From the NCBI GenBank assembly GCA_030041545.1, contig JASHNQ010000005.1, forward strand, positions 1-64,000: a stretch of 64,000 nt of DNA, in the 5' to 3' direction. Each line of letters starts with the position of its first letter. The stretch's first letter is position 1. The position numbers and the translations under genes are program-made. Source of the DNA: a candidate division FCPU426 bacterium (GTDB lineage: Bacteria; Oederibacteriota; Muellerivitia; Muellerivitales; Muellerivitaceae). Shown here piece by piece: positions 18,773 to 27,497 of this stretch. The notes under the pieces were generated by a model. The model was not told the DNA's origin, made no database searches, and saw only the letters and a list, made by a program, of their open reading frames with translations.

Positions 18773-19405
18773 ATGAACAACCCAAACACCTCGAAAATAA
18801 TCAAAGAGCTTAAGCGTCTTTATCCTGACACGCGCTGCTTCCTTCACTACAAGACGCCCTTCCAGCTTCTCTGCGCCGTCATCCTTTCCGCCCAGTGCAC
18901 GGACGAAAGGGTGAACATGGTGGCTCCCGAACTTTTCAAGGTGTTCCCCACCCCCGAAAAGATGGCGCGCGCCAAGCAAAAGGACGTGGAGAAAATCGTC
19001 AAATCCACCGGCTTTTACCACAACAAGGCCAAGAACCTTTTAGGGGCCGCTCAAGCCTTGCTGGGCTTGTACAAAGGGAAGATGCCCAAGACGATCGGAG
19101 AAATGGTGAAGATCCCGGGAGTCGGCCGCAAAACGGCCAACGTGGTGCTGGGGGAGGTTTATGGCGTTTCGGAAGGCATTGTGGTGGATACCCACGTCAC
19201 CCGGTTGAGCAACCGGCTGGGCTTCACCCGGCGCCAGGACGCGGTGAAGATCGAGCAGGATTTAATGAAGATCGTCCCGAAAGAGGAGTGGATTCATTTC
19301 TCCCACCGCCTTATCCAGCATGGACGCAAGGTCTGTGGGGCAAGAAAACCTTCATGCGGTTTTTGTACGCTCTCCCAATGGTGTCCCTCGGCATTTAAAA
19401 CTTAA
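18773..19405 (+). CDS. nth: Endonuclease III
   Basis: A base-excision-repair glycosylase/AP lyase for oxidised pyrimidines. Visible: LLCAVILSAQCTDERVN, the helix-hairpin-helix and catalytic lysine region (MVKIPGVGRKTANVVLGEVYG), the catalytic Asp in VVDTHVTRLSNRLG, and the C-terminal iron-sulfur ligands in VCGARKPSCGFCTLSQWC (C-x6-C-x2-C-x5-C). ATG at 18773 with GAGG upstream gives 210 residues, the normal length; the frame upstream of it is repeat sequence. The 3' flank holds two degraded copies of its own iron-sulfur-coding end. Confidence 0.97.
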   Translation: MNNPNTSKIIKELKRLYPDTRCFLHYKTPFQLLCAVILSAQCTDERVNMVAPELFKVFPTPEKMARAKQKDVEKIVKSTGFYHNKAKNLLGAAQALLGLYKGKMPKTIGEMVKIPGVGRKTANVVLGEVYGVSEGIVVDTHVTRLSNRLGFTRRQDAVKIEQDLMKIVPKEEWIHFSHRLIQHGRKVCGARKPSCGFCTLSQWCPSAFKT

Positions 19406-19546
19406 GACCGGCCCTGCGCCGAGCCCCCAAGGCGAGGCGCAAGCATTGGGGGTGCCATTCCAAGGGAATGGTACAAGGTCCGTGACGCACGCAAGCCCCT
19501 TTGCAACGCTTGCGCCCTGGCCAAGTGGTGCCCTTCAGCATTTAAA
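19401..19546 (+). pseudogene. Degraded copy 1 of an nth 3' end (iron-sulfur motif), 146-bp repeat unit
   Basis: The unit starts CTTAAGACCGGCCCTGCGCC right at the nth stop. Near its end it encodes VRDARKPLCNACALAKWCP followed by SAFK and a stop, aligning with nth VCGARKPSCGFCTLSQWCP. The first iron-sulfur Cys is replaced by Arg and the other three are kept. There is no open catalytic domain. A second copy follows at a period of 146 bases. Confidence 0.7.
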
Positions 19547-19691
19547 CTTAAGACCGGCCCTGCGCCGAGCCCCCAAGGCGAGGCGCAAGCATTGGGGGTG
19601 CCATTCCGAGGGAATGGTACAAGGCCTGTGACGCACGCAAGCCCCTTTGCAACGCCTGCGCCCTGGCCAAGTGGCGTCCCTCAGTGGTGAA
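19547..19691 (+). pseudogene. Degraded copy 2 of an nth 3' end
   Basis: Nearly the same as the preceding unit. Its coding end reads ACDARKPLCNACALAKWRP and then SVV with a stop. Here the first Cys is retained but the last is changed to Arg. The period is not a multiple of three, so the copies are not read as one protein. Confidence 0.68.
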
Positions 19692-19734
19692 ATCCGCCTA
19701 ATCGTTTTAGGCGGATACGGATGGCGGCTTTCGG

Positions 19735-20463
19735 TCAGTCGCCGCCGGGCGGCCCTTTGGCCCCCATTTGCCCTCCGCCGCCCAAGCCCTTATCCCAATT
19801 GCGGTCCCTGTCCGTGGGGGTGTCCTTTGCGACCGGTTCAGTCTCCACTTCCTCCGCGCCCGTTCTCATCAGGTCGTCGCCCAGGACACCGTTGGCGTCG
19901 CACACGTGGTAATGGCCATCCGGCAGGAAGACCTGGAAACTTCCGGCTTTCCGGGGGCTTTGCCACCACCAGTAACCTTGGTCGTAATAAATCCACCGGT
20001 TCGCGTAGTCATCACGCCACCAAAACCGGCCCCCCGACCACAAAACCCAATGGAAAACATCGTCCGTCCGCCAACCGTACCAATCATGGCCGTCCTTTTT
20101 GACATGGCAGTAGTTTCCCGACTTGAAAGAATGCCAATAGTATTTCTGGGATGCGCTGTCGGCCTTATTGGCCGAGGATAGCTGGTCCAAAGCCGAGGGA
20201 TCGGCCAAGTCCGCCATAGCCTGGCCCAAAGGCACGTTATCCAAGTCGTTGTCAAGGGTAACCGGGGTTCCATCAGGAGATTGGAAGGGCGCACGCGGAA
20301 GGCTGTAATGTCGTGGATCCGGAATCCTCTCCTTGACGGGAATAGAGACGGGCTTGGGAAACACGGGAGTGGGCGTCGTATCCGGCGCGGTGGCATCCTG
20401 TGCAAAGGCCGGCCCCATAAAGCCTAAAACCAGGATCAACGCGGCTGCCAAACGAGTCTTCAT
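19735..20463 (-). CDS. Exported Trp/Tyr-rich protein of unknown function
   Basis: The 242-residue product has a clear signal peptide (MKTRLAAALILVLGFMGPAFAQ). The middle (about 110-180) is very aromatic: YYWHSFKSGNYCHVKKDGHDW, WVLWSGGRFWWRDD, WIYYDQGYWWWQSP. The C-terminus is low complexity with Gly and Pro. The aromatic block may form a small beta-rich surface domain; no family or partner is recognised. It sits alone between nth and the divergent YkcB-like glycosyltransferase gene. Confidence 0.78.
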   Translation of the reverse strand: MKTRLAAALILVLGFMGPAFAQDATAPDTTPTPVFPKPVSIPVKERIPDPRHYSLPRAPFQSPDGTPVTLDNDLDNVPLGQAMADLADPSALDQLSSANKADSASQKYYWHSFKSGNYCHVKKDGHDWYGWRTDDVFHWVLWSGGRFWWRDDYANRWIYYDQGYWWWQSPRKAGSFQVFLPDGHYHVCDANGVLGDDLMRTGAEEVETEPVAKDTPTDRDRNWDKGLGGGGQMGAKGPPGGD

Positions 20464-20576
20464 GGTCTTTTACCTTTCGGGAATGATGGCATCGTGCGGG
20501 GCCTCCGGGCTCCCGTTTCAATAAAAATGATCCTTGGAACTAGCCCATAATAGCCATGTTTAGCGTCTAGAAGGTT

Positions 20577-22781
20577 ATGGAAAACACTCAGTCCACTAAA
20601 CCAACCATTCCTCCTTTTTTTAACGCTGTCGAGCCCGAAAAGACAACCTTGAGGGAATGGATTTGGCTGGCCGTCATTATACTCATTGCGGCCTTTTTGC
20701 GCCTCTGGCGGATCGACCAAAACGGCACGGGCAACTCTTATTATGCCGCATGCGTGCGCAGTATGCTGATGAACTGGCACAATTTCTTCTTTGTTTCCTT
20801 TGATCCCGCCGGTTTCGTGACCGTGGACAAACCGCCGGTTTCGCTGTGGATCCAAACGGCTTTCGCCAAACTGCTGGGTTACCGGGGTTTCATCCTGATC
20901 CTCCCCCAAGTGCTGGAAGGCATTGGCGCTTTGGCCCTGGTTTATCACTTGGTGCGCCGCCGTTTCGGTCCCTGGGCCGCCCTTTTCTCGGCCCTGCTCG
21001 TGGCCATTTCCCCGGTGAGCGTGGCCGTGGACCGCTACAACAATACGGACGCCTGCCTGGTCCTGGTTCTTCTTTTCGCGGCCTGGGCCTTCCTCAAGGC
21101 GGTTGAAACCGGAAGCCGGCCGGTTCTTTACCTCGCCCTCATCCTGGTGGGGGTCGGTTTCAACACCAAAATGATGGCGGCCTTCGTGGCCTTGCCCGCT
21201 TTTTACCTCACTTATTTTACGGGCGCGCCCTTTCCCTGGTTTAAGCGCCTCTGGACCCTTTTCGTCGGCACGATCATCCTTTTGGTCGTGGCCCTGTCCT
21301 GGCCCTTGGCCGTGGATTTGACTCCGCCTGAGCAAAGACCTTTTGTGGGCAGCACCCAGGATAATTCCATGGTCAGCCTTTCCCTCGGCTGGAACGGCTT
21401 CCAAAGGCTCCTGGCCCTGGGCCGGCGGGGCTTTCCAAGGCGTCCGGGTTTTCCGAACAACCGGGCGGCGGCCATCCCCAACCCCGCAACGCCCGCTCCC
21501 GGTGGTTCCACCACGCCCCAGGGGAACTTAGCGTCAACCTCCTCCCCCCATAATCCGATGGGGCCGGCCACCCAAGGGGCCGGTCCCGCCACCCAGGGCC
21601 TTGGACGCCGGGGAGGCGGCTTCATGGGCAGTGGAACGCCGGGCCCCTTGAGGCTTGCGGATAAAATCATGGCCGGCCAGGTCACCTGGTTCATGCCCCT
21701 GGCCCTTTTGGGTTTTGGGTCCGCTTCCCGGCGTTCGCCTTGGACTTGGCCCCTTTCACCCCTCCACCAAAATCTGGTGTTCTGGCTCGCATGGCTGCTC
21801 ACTTACGCTATGGTTTTCAGCTTTATGCGCGGGGCCATGCATCCCTATTACCTTGTCCTGATGGTCCCAGCTTTCGCCTCGCTCACGGGCATTGGTGTCG
21901 GGGCCTTGTGGCTGGACTTCCAAGGGGGGAAAAAATTCCTAATTCCCGGACTTCTTTTGACGGCGGCTTGGCAGGCCCACATTGTCTTCCAGTACCCGGA
22001 TTGGCGCCCCCAAATCTTACCCCTGCTCCTCTTGGGAGCGGCTTTGTCGGTTGCCGGTCTTTATTCAGGTTCCATCCCCCCGGATAAGGCGCCGGCCTTC
22101 CGCGAATGGATCCCGTCCTCGCTGGCCTTGGGCCTTTGTTCCCTGTTCCTTTGCCCTGTCTTTTGGGCCTTGACGCCCATCCTGGGCTCAGGCCAACCCG
22201 TGGAGGCCGATCCGGATTTGCTCAGCGGTCCCAGGGGGGCCGGAGCCTTCCGGGGTTTCGAGATGAACTTGGACACTGCCAAACTCTTGGGTTTCCTGAG
22301 GGCCCACCGTCAAGGCGAGCAATACCTGGTGGTGGCCCAAAACAGCCAGTTGGTGGCGCCCATTATCATCCAGACCGGTGAACCAGCCATAGCCATCGGC
22401 GGATTCATGGGCGGGGACCCTATCGTAACCGCCAACCAATTCGCCCGAATGGTGCAAGAAGGCCGTTTCCGGTACATGCTGTTACCGGACCCGAACCCAA
22501 ACCAGGGCAGGCCCGGGCCGGGCAATGGCCGCAATTTCGGCGGAAATGCCGGTGGTTTTGGCGGTTTCGGCTTTGGACGGGGAGGAGCCCAGGCGGACAT
22601 CGCCAAATGGGTGAGGGAACATGGAAAACCCGTGGACCCCTCCCTTTGGAAGCCGGCCCTGCCACCGGCGCCTGCCGCTCCCCAAACCCAAGCCGGAGGC
22701 CAGGGATTCCCCGGGAATTTCCGGGGCCGGGGCGGTCTGGCCAATCTCCAACTCTACGACTTGAGGCCCGACAAGGGATAA
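20577..22781 (+). CDS. Membrane glycosyltransferase, PMT/ArnT-like (YkcB type)
   Basis: The 734-residue polytopic protein has GT-C features: an acidic motif after the first membrane segment (LWRIDQNGTGNSYYAACVR), DPAGFVTVDKPPVSLWIQT and NNTDACLVLVLLFAAWAFL, all typical of YkcB. These enzymes move sugars from polyprenyl phosphates to acceptors on the outer side of the inner membrane. Two Gly/Pro-rich low-complexity loops (about 285-355 and 640-660) are common in this group. The downstream GT2 begins 9 bases after the stop, so the two are probably co-expressed. Confidence 0.88.
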   Translation: MENTQSTKPTIPPFFNAVEPEKTTLREWIWLAVIILIAAFLRLWRIDQNGTGNSYYAACVRSMLMNWHNFFFVSFDPAGFVTVDKPPVSLWIQTAFAKLLGYRGFILILPQVLEGIGALALVYHLVRRRFGPWAALFSALLVAISPVSVAVDRYNNTDACLVLVLLFAAWAFLKAVETGSRPVLYLALILVGVGFNTKMMAAFVALPAFYLTYFTGAPFPWFKRLWTLFVGTIILLVVALSWPLAVDLTPPEQRPFVGSTQDNSMVSLSLGWNGFQRLLALGRRGFPRRPGFPNNRAAAIPNPATPAPGGSTTPQGNLASTSSPHNPMGPATQGAGPATQGLGRRGGGFMGSGTPGPLRLADKIMAGQVTWFMPLALLGFGSASRRSPWTWPLSPLHQNLVFWLAWLLTYAMVFSFMRGAMHPYYLVLMVPAFASLTGIGVGALWLDFQGGKKFLIPGLLLTAAWQAHIVFQYPDWRPQILPLLLLGAALSVAGLYSGSIPPDKAPAFREWIPSSLALGLCSLFLCPVFWALTPILGSGQPVEADPDLLSGPRGAGAFRGFEMNLDTAKLLGFLRAHRQGEQYLVVAQNSQLVAPIIIQTGEPAIAIGGFMGGDPIVTANQFARMVQEGRFRYMLLPDPNPNQGRPGPGNGRNFGGNAGGFGGFGFGRGGAQADIAKWVREHGKPVDPSLWKPALPPAPAAPQTQAGGQGFPGNFRGRGGLANLQLYDLRPDKG

Positions 22782-22790
22782 ACTATTCCC

Positions 22791-24158
22791 ATGCCCAAGG
22801 ATGACGTCTTCTCCCAATGCACCTTTGTTTTTGAGGCCGGTGAAAACCTTGGTTTTCTCGCGGCCAAGCTGGGTCAAGCCCTTTACGACAATAAACCCGC
22901 CCCCCTGAAAATCCTGGTAGCCTGCCCGCCGGGCCTCAAGGCCAAAACCTTAACGAAACTCTCAGCTATCCCGCATAAAGTCGAAGTCTTGGAAGTCAAT
23001 GGCCTTTGCCATGACCTTCCGGCGCATCTGCCAACCCCTTTTTTCGCCTACCTGCCTGCCAACGCCCCTTATTGCCCCCCTTATTTGGAAAATCTGGAAA
23101 AAGCGGACACCCAAAGACCCTTTGTACGCCCCTGGATTCCCCCGGTTTCAATATCCGACACCGAATGGGCCCGGCTGGTTTACATGGCCTTCGGCTGGAT
23201 ATCCACTCCAGCCCTGCTCCAATTGCCATTGGGGAATCAACGAAGCATTGATTTACGTGATTTGGAAAGGGTTTCGCAGAAAAACGGGTTTTACCTGTCC
23301 TATCTCACCGCGCCGGCGGGCCCGCCGGCCACCCCCAAAACCCCAGGCGCCCGGCCGCCCAAGCTGACCCCACGGTCTAAAATCCTGGCCCTGGTGCCCC
23401 ACTACGATTGCCTGGACTGGCTGGGCCAGTGCCTGGACAGCCTGGTCCACCAAACCCGTCCCCCAGACGCCATCGCGGTGCTGGATGACGCTTCCCCGGT
23501 TTCCCCCATGGAGATCATGAGGGGATTTAAGGGAGTCACCCTTTTAAGAGCCGCGGAAAACTCCGGGCCCTACCGGATGCTCCAAACCGTAATTGACCGG
23601 ACGGACTTCGACGGGTATATGTTCCAGGACGCGGACGATTGGTCCGTCGTGGACCGGCTGGAGAATCTGTTAGCCGAGGCCGAGAGGGTGGGCGCCGAAT
23701 GGATCGGCACCCAAGAGTTCATGTATTTCGAGGATTCCATCCATGTTCTGCGCTATCCCCTCGACCTCAACTCCACTCCCCAGGCCTCCATCCGTCATCC
23801 GTTTTGCTACCCCAGCAGCGTCATTTCGCGGGATTTCCTAAAACGGCTGGGGGGATTCGCCTCGGGCCTTAAGTTCAGCGGGGATTTCGAGCTTTTAACC
23901 CGCGCCGTCTGGGCCGGGAAGGTCGCCAACCTCAACGAATACGGCTATTTCCGGAGGATCCGGAAGAATTCGCTGATTACCTCCGAGGCGACCGGGCTTG
24001 CCAGCCTGGCTCGCAGGGAAGTGGACTCCCAGATCGAGAAGCGGAAGGCGGAGAACCTGGCCCGCGTGATCAAGGGAGGGGTCCCTTCGCTGGAGCCGTT
24101 AAAGACCGCTGCGCCCCTGTCATTCGAGCACCTGGCCGGCCCGCCTTTGATAAATTAA
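22791..24158 (+). CDS. Glycosyltransferase family 2 protein with N-terminal extension
   Basis: The 455-residue protein has a GT-A domain in its second half: ILALVPHYDCLDWLGQCLDSL, VLDDASPVSP, and the metal-binding motif MFQDADDWSVVDRLE. The first 190 residues are not recognised. GDFELLTRAVWAGKVANLNEYGYFRR corresponds to the acceptor-side region. It likely transfers a sugar from a nucleotide donor. It follows the YkcB-like gene closely, which suggests a shared surface-glycan pathway. Confidence 0.82.
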   Translation: MPKDDVFSQCTFVFEAGENLGFLAAKLGQALYDNKPAPLKILVACPPGLKAKTLTKLSAIPHKVEVLEVNGLCHDLPAHLPTPFFAYLPANAPYCPPYLENLEKADTQRPFVRPWIPPVSISDTEWARLVYMAFGWISTPALLQLPLGNQRSIDLRDLERVSQKNGFYLSYLTAPAGPPATPKTPGARPPKLTPRSKILALVPHYDCLDWLGQCLDSLVHQTRPPDAIAVLDDASPVSPMEIMRGFKGVTLLRAAENSGPYRMLQTVIDRTDFDGYMFQDADDWSVVDRLENLLAEAERVGAEWIGTQEFMYFEDSIHVLRYPLDLNSTPQASIRHPFCYPSSVISRDFLKRLGGFASGLKFSGDFELLTRAVWAGKVANLNEYGYFRRIRKNSLITSEATGLASLARREVDSQIEKRKAENLARVIKGGVPSLEPLKTAAPLSFEHLAGPPLIN

Positions 24159-24171
24159 AGGTTCCCGGCAA

Positions 24172-24290
24172 ACTCTCGCCACGAAGTACACGAAGACCAC
24201 AAAGTGAAACCAAGGGATTTTCAATTCGTTTTTGATTTACTTTGTGTACTTTGTGACCTTTGTGGTGAGAGTTTTAGTTTTAGGGAATAT
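24172..24290. repeat. CACGAAG/CTTTGTG inverted repeat between convergent genes
   Basis: CTCGCCACGAAGTACACGAAG and GACCTTTGTGGTGAGAG pair across about 110 bases. It lies between the convergent GT2 and serC genes and could act in both directions as an end-of-transcript structure, but there is no T-run of a classical terminator. Confidence 0.5.
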
Positions 24291-24302
24291 TCTTAGCCGG
24301 TT

Positions 24303-25439
24303 TTATTTCGAGTGTTTCTTGCGGAAGCCCTCCATGAATTCCATAAGCCGGTTCACGTCCTCCTCGGTCACGGCGTTGTAGATCGAAGCCCTTAATCCTC
24401 CCAGCGACCGGTGGCCTTCCAGGCCGTAAAAGCCGGCCGCGATGGATTCCTCCAGGAAGGCCTTGTCCAGTTCAGGGGTCGGCAGCCGGAAAACCGCGTT
24501 CATTTGGGACCGGTCCTTCTTGGCCGCGTGCCCCCGGAAGAATTCCGGGTGGCGGTCGATCAGGGCGTAAAGGGCCTTGGCCTTTTTTTCGTTCAGGACC
24601 GCCATTTTCTTAAGTCCCCCAACCTCGTCCCTCAACCAGCGGGCGATGAGCAAAGTGACATAGATGGAGTAAACCGGGGGCGTGTTGTAGATGGATCCCA
24701 TGGCCGCGTGGTTGCGGTAATCCAGCATGCTATGCAGGTTGTTGGGGGCGTCTTTCAACAGCTCATCCTTGAGGATAACCAGGGTCAGCCCCGCGGGCCC
24801 CAGGTTTTTTTGGGCGTGGGCGTAAACCAGGCAGAAGTCCTTGATGTCGAAGGGACGGCTCAGGAAGTCCGACGACATGTCGCAAACGCGCTTCACCTCT
24901 TTAAGCCCAGGCAGGTAGTGGAATTGCAGGCCTTCCACCGTTTCATTGGAAACGTAGTGGAAATAGGCCGCCTGGGGGTCGTAAACCAATTCCCCTTCTT
25001 CCGGCAACCGGGTGTAGCCCGTTCCCTCGCCGTCATAAAGCACCCTCACCGCCCCTTCCAGCCGCGCTTCCGGGATGGATTTGGCGCTCCAATAGCCTGT
25101 TTTCAGGTATTCGGCGGCATTCCCTTTCCCGCGCAAAAGAAGCATAGGGATCATGGAAAACTGCAGGCTGCTGCCGCCCTGGAGCTGGAGCACGTGGTAA
25201 TCGGCGGGAATATCCAGCAGTTCCCGGAAGATTTTCTCCGCTTCCTGGAGGATGGCCTTGAAATAATCGGACCGGTGGCTGATGCCCAGGATGGACTGGT
25301 TGGTTCCTGGGGCCCGAAGAACGGCTTCGCTGGCCTGTTCCAGGACTTCCTGGGGTAGCGCGCCTGGCCCCCCGGAAAAATTGAGGCTCGAGGTGGCGGA
25401 GGACTTTCGTTTTTTCTTCGGTTTATTGGGTCTTGGCAT
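24303..25439 (-). CDS. serC: Phosphoserine aminotransferase
   Basis: SerC converts 3-phosphohydroxypyruvate to phosphoserine with glutamate. FSGGPGALPQEVLEQASEA, LLDIPADYHVLQLQGGSSLQF, CDMSSDFLSRPFDIKDFCLVYA and HAQKNLGPAGLTLVI (PLP lysine) identify it. The C-terminus GFYGLEGHRSLGGLRASIYNA is typical. The 378 residues include a short basic N-terminal extension (KPKKKRK). The start overlaps the end of the ATP-grasp gene by 17 bases. serA lies elsewhere in the window (50.4 kb). Confidence 0.94.
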   Translation of the reverse strand: MPRPNKPKKKRKSSATSSLNFSGGPGALPQEVLEQASEAVLRAPGTNQSILGISHRSDYFKAILQEAEKIFRELLDIPADYHVLQLQGGSSLQFSMIPMLLLRGKGNAAEYLKTGYWSAKSIPEARLEGAVRVLYDGEGTGYTRLPEEGELVYDPQAAYFHYVSNETVEGLQFHYLPGLKEVKRVCDMSSDFLSRPFDIKDFCLVYAHAQKNLGPAGLTLVILKDELLKDAPNNLHSMLDYRNHAAMGSIYNTPPVYSIYVTLLIARWLRDEVGGLKKMAVLNEKKAKALYALIDRHPEFFRGHAAKKDRSQMNAVFRLPTPELDKAFLEESIAAGFYGLEGHRSLGGLRASIYNAVTEEDVNRLMEFMEGFRKKHSK

Positions 25440-26349
25440 TTAACACATCCTCCAGTATTTTGCGGCTAAAAGCCGGGTCGTGAAAGGGAAAAAGCGTGGC
25501 GTTGGGCGTAAAAGTGAACTCGCTGAAATATATCCCATCCGGCAGGTCGTAAAGGTCCACCCGGACAAAGTCAAAGGGCTTGGACAGGTCCGAGGCGGCT
25601 CTCAGCATTTCGTCCCAATGGGCCGGTTTTTCAGGCAGTGGTTCGGGCAAAGGGAAGGCGTCGGTGATGGGGATATGCCGGTGCTCCGGCACGGTAAAAA
25701 GGGCCTGCCGGTGGCCGGAAAACCTTCCCTCATCGTACTGGCAAAACAGCACCCTGCCCCTGGCCGCGTAAAACCGGAAATCCGGCGGGGAGTGGTGGCT
25801 TTCGCCTTCCCCTTCCGGCCAAGGCAGGCATTCCTCCACCAGGATCTTCGGTTTGAGCCTCATGTATTGGGTCTCGTACTCGTTGAAAAAAAAATTCCTC
25901 CGGGCGAACTGGTACATCACGTAGGTTTGTTTCACGGCGGCTTGCAAGTCCCCCCGCCCCAAAAACACGATCCCTCCGGAGGCGTGGGTGGGCTTGGCCA
26001 CCAGGTTTTTGCCGACGTAAGGATATAAAAAGAGCCCCACCTGTTCCAAAGTCGTTCCCGGCGTCAGGGGCCGCACCGCCACCGTTTCGGCCGCTTTAAG
26101 CCCCGGCGAAAGCTCCACCGCCGCCTTTTTCGCCGATTCCTTATCCACGCAGGATTCCTCATAGGCCGTGAAAGGCCCGGTCATCCTTCGAAAGACGTAG
26201 TCCTCAAAGCCGGCATGGGGGGAAGCCGGCGGCAAAGGCCACCGCTGGTGCTTTTCGTAGAATCTTGGCCGGGCTAATAGCCGGACGGCCCAAAACTGCC
26301 GCCTGAGTGCCAGCCATTCCAAAAAGCTTTTAATCCACTTAACTTTCAT
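25423..26349 (-). CDS. TupA-like ATP-grasp protein
   Basis: About 308 residues from the ATG at 26349. LVAKPTHASGGIVFLGRG is an ATP-grasp nucleotide-binding stretch, KILVEECLP holds a further nucleotide contact, and FDFVRVDLYDLPDGIYFSEFTF is the metal-binding end motif typical of TupA-like proteins. Those are linked to surface-polymer or peptide ligation; the actual substrate is unknown. The open frame continues upstream to 26472 but that part lies in a gap repeat. Coupled to serC by overlap. Confidence 0.8.
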   Translation of the reverse strand: MKVKWIKSFLEWLALRRQFWAVRLLARPRFYEKHQRWPLPPASPHAGFEDYVFRRMTGPFTAYEESCVDKESAKKAAVELSPGLKAAETVAVRPLTPGTTLEQVGLFLYPYVGKNLVAKPTHASGGIVFLGRGDLQAAVKQTYVMYQFARRNFFFNEYETQYMRLKPKILVEECLPWPEGEGESHHSPPDFRFYAARGRVLFCQYDEGRFSGHRQALFTVPEHRHIPITDAFPLPEPLPEKPAHWDEMLRAASDLSKPFDFVRVDLYDLPDGIYFSEFTFTPNATLFPFHDPAFSRKILEDVLNAKTQ

Positions 26350-26378
26350 AATGCCCGAAGAGGCGTTTTGCGAAGAAC

Positions 26379-26532
26379 CTATCCCCCCTTTGAAAAAGGG
26401 GGGCGGGGGGGTATTAGCCCTTTCAAGACCGTTCGGCAAGTCTAACTCCTCCCTTCTTCCAACGACGCTCACAGGGAAAAACCCCTGTGTACCCCCAAAA
26501 CCAACAGCCCCTCTTTCAGAGGGGGAGAATTA
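26379..26532. repeat. Gap repeat with CCCCCTTT...AAAGGGGG hairpins
   Basis: CCCCCCTTTGAAAAAGGGGGG near 26382 and CCCCTCTTTCAGAGGGGGAG near 26508 are two small hairpins bounding a gap that also has ACAGGGAAAAACCCCTGTGT. The second hairpin has the same core as the short MITE at 40225. No gene is supported here. Confidence 0.5.
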
Positions 26533-26573
26533 ATGCGATCCGTGGTCTTTCAGAAATTTTGTAACCCATTTCT

Positions 26574-27368
26574 TCAAGACGGATTCCGGGGCGAAGGATT
26601 GGAATCGCCTTTGGTGGCGGGCCTCCGAATCGAGGACATGTCCCCCTTGAAATAGGTGGTCCCCGCGTGGGTAAGGGCGCTGTTTAAGTCCAGCCAGATT
26701 TCCCCGCCCATGTCCGTCCAGCGGCGGCAAAAACTGTAATCCTCGCTCAAGAGCACCCCGGTTTCCTTGTCCACCAGGCAGTTGAAGAAGGCATAACGCC
26801 ACTTGGAATTCCTTAGCTCGTCCTGGACGACCAAGTCCCGGGAATATTGAAGGTCAGGATAATGCTGGGCCATGCGCTCGATGGCTTCCCGCCGGATCAT
26901 CAAAAAGCCCGTGCCTGCGGCCTTCACCTGGGCGAAATCACCCTCGATGCGGATGTTGGAGGGGTCCACGAATTCCACCACGTAATCCAGGGTGGCCGAG
27001 GCGAGGCGCGGGTTGCCCGCCTTCGCCTGTTCCACGATCTTGCGCCAATTGAGGTTTTTCACGGGATAACCGGCGGCCGTGACGTCCTTTCCATATTCCA
27101 GGAGCCGGAAAACCTGGTGTGGCTCAAAGCCGATGTCGGCGTCGATGAAAAGCAGGTGGGTGGCGTCCTTGTTTTCCATGAAATGGGCCACCAGGTTTTG
27201 GCGGGCCCGGACGATCAACGAGTCGCCCAGGATATTCTTGACGGTCAGGGGGATTTGTTCTTGAAAACAGGCCTGCTGGAGCTTGAGGATCGAATTGGAG
27301 TAAATACCGAACATATGGCCGTCGAAACACGGCGTGGCGACCATGATGTGGGTAGGCGAGGTTGGCAA
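26574..27368 (-). CDS. Glycosyltransferase-like protein (GT-A fold)
   Basis: The 264-residue protein has MVATPCFDGHMFGIYSNSIL, HLLFIDADIGFEPHQVFRLLEYGKD with the DxD metal motif, and DYSFCRRWTDMGGEIWLDLNS, resembling phage- and bacterial-type GT2-like proteins of unknown specificity. The tail IRRPATKGDSNPSPRNPS looks unlike a natural end, and an alternative frame from about 26620 gives a better-looking end (VLKKWVTKFLKDHGSH to 26530), so a frameshift near the 3' end is possible. It precedes the ATP-grasp gene on the same strand. Confidence 0.72.
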   Translation of the reverse strand: MPTSPTHIMVATPCFDGHMFGIYSNSILKLQQACFQEQIPLTVKNILGDSLIVRARQNLVAHFMENKDATHLLFIDADIGFEPHQVFRLLEYGKDVTAAGYPVKNLNWRKIVEQAKAGNPRLASATLDYVVEFVDPSNIRIEGDFAQVKAAGTGFLMIRREAIERMAQHYPDLQYSRDLVVQDELRNSKWRYAFFNCLVDKETGVLLSEDYSFCRRWTDMGGEIWLDLNSALTHAGTTYFKGDMSSIRRPATKGDSNPSPRNPS

Positions 27369-27497
27369 AGCCGTCTCCGGTGGATGATGTCCATAACCCT
27401 AACGGACGTTATTGAGACGACTGCAGGAGGTTTTTAGAGCCGTGCTCAAAACCTATCATAACCCCCAAAAAGGGAATCCCTCCCGGAGCCTTTTCTC

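Noticed and set aside
20460-21404. A 314-codon minus-strand frame
   Set aside because: Antisense to the YkcB-like glycosyltransferase, with a low-complexity His/Gly/Asp-rich translation.
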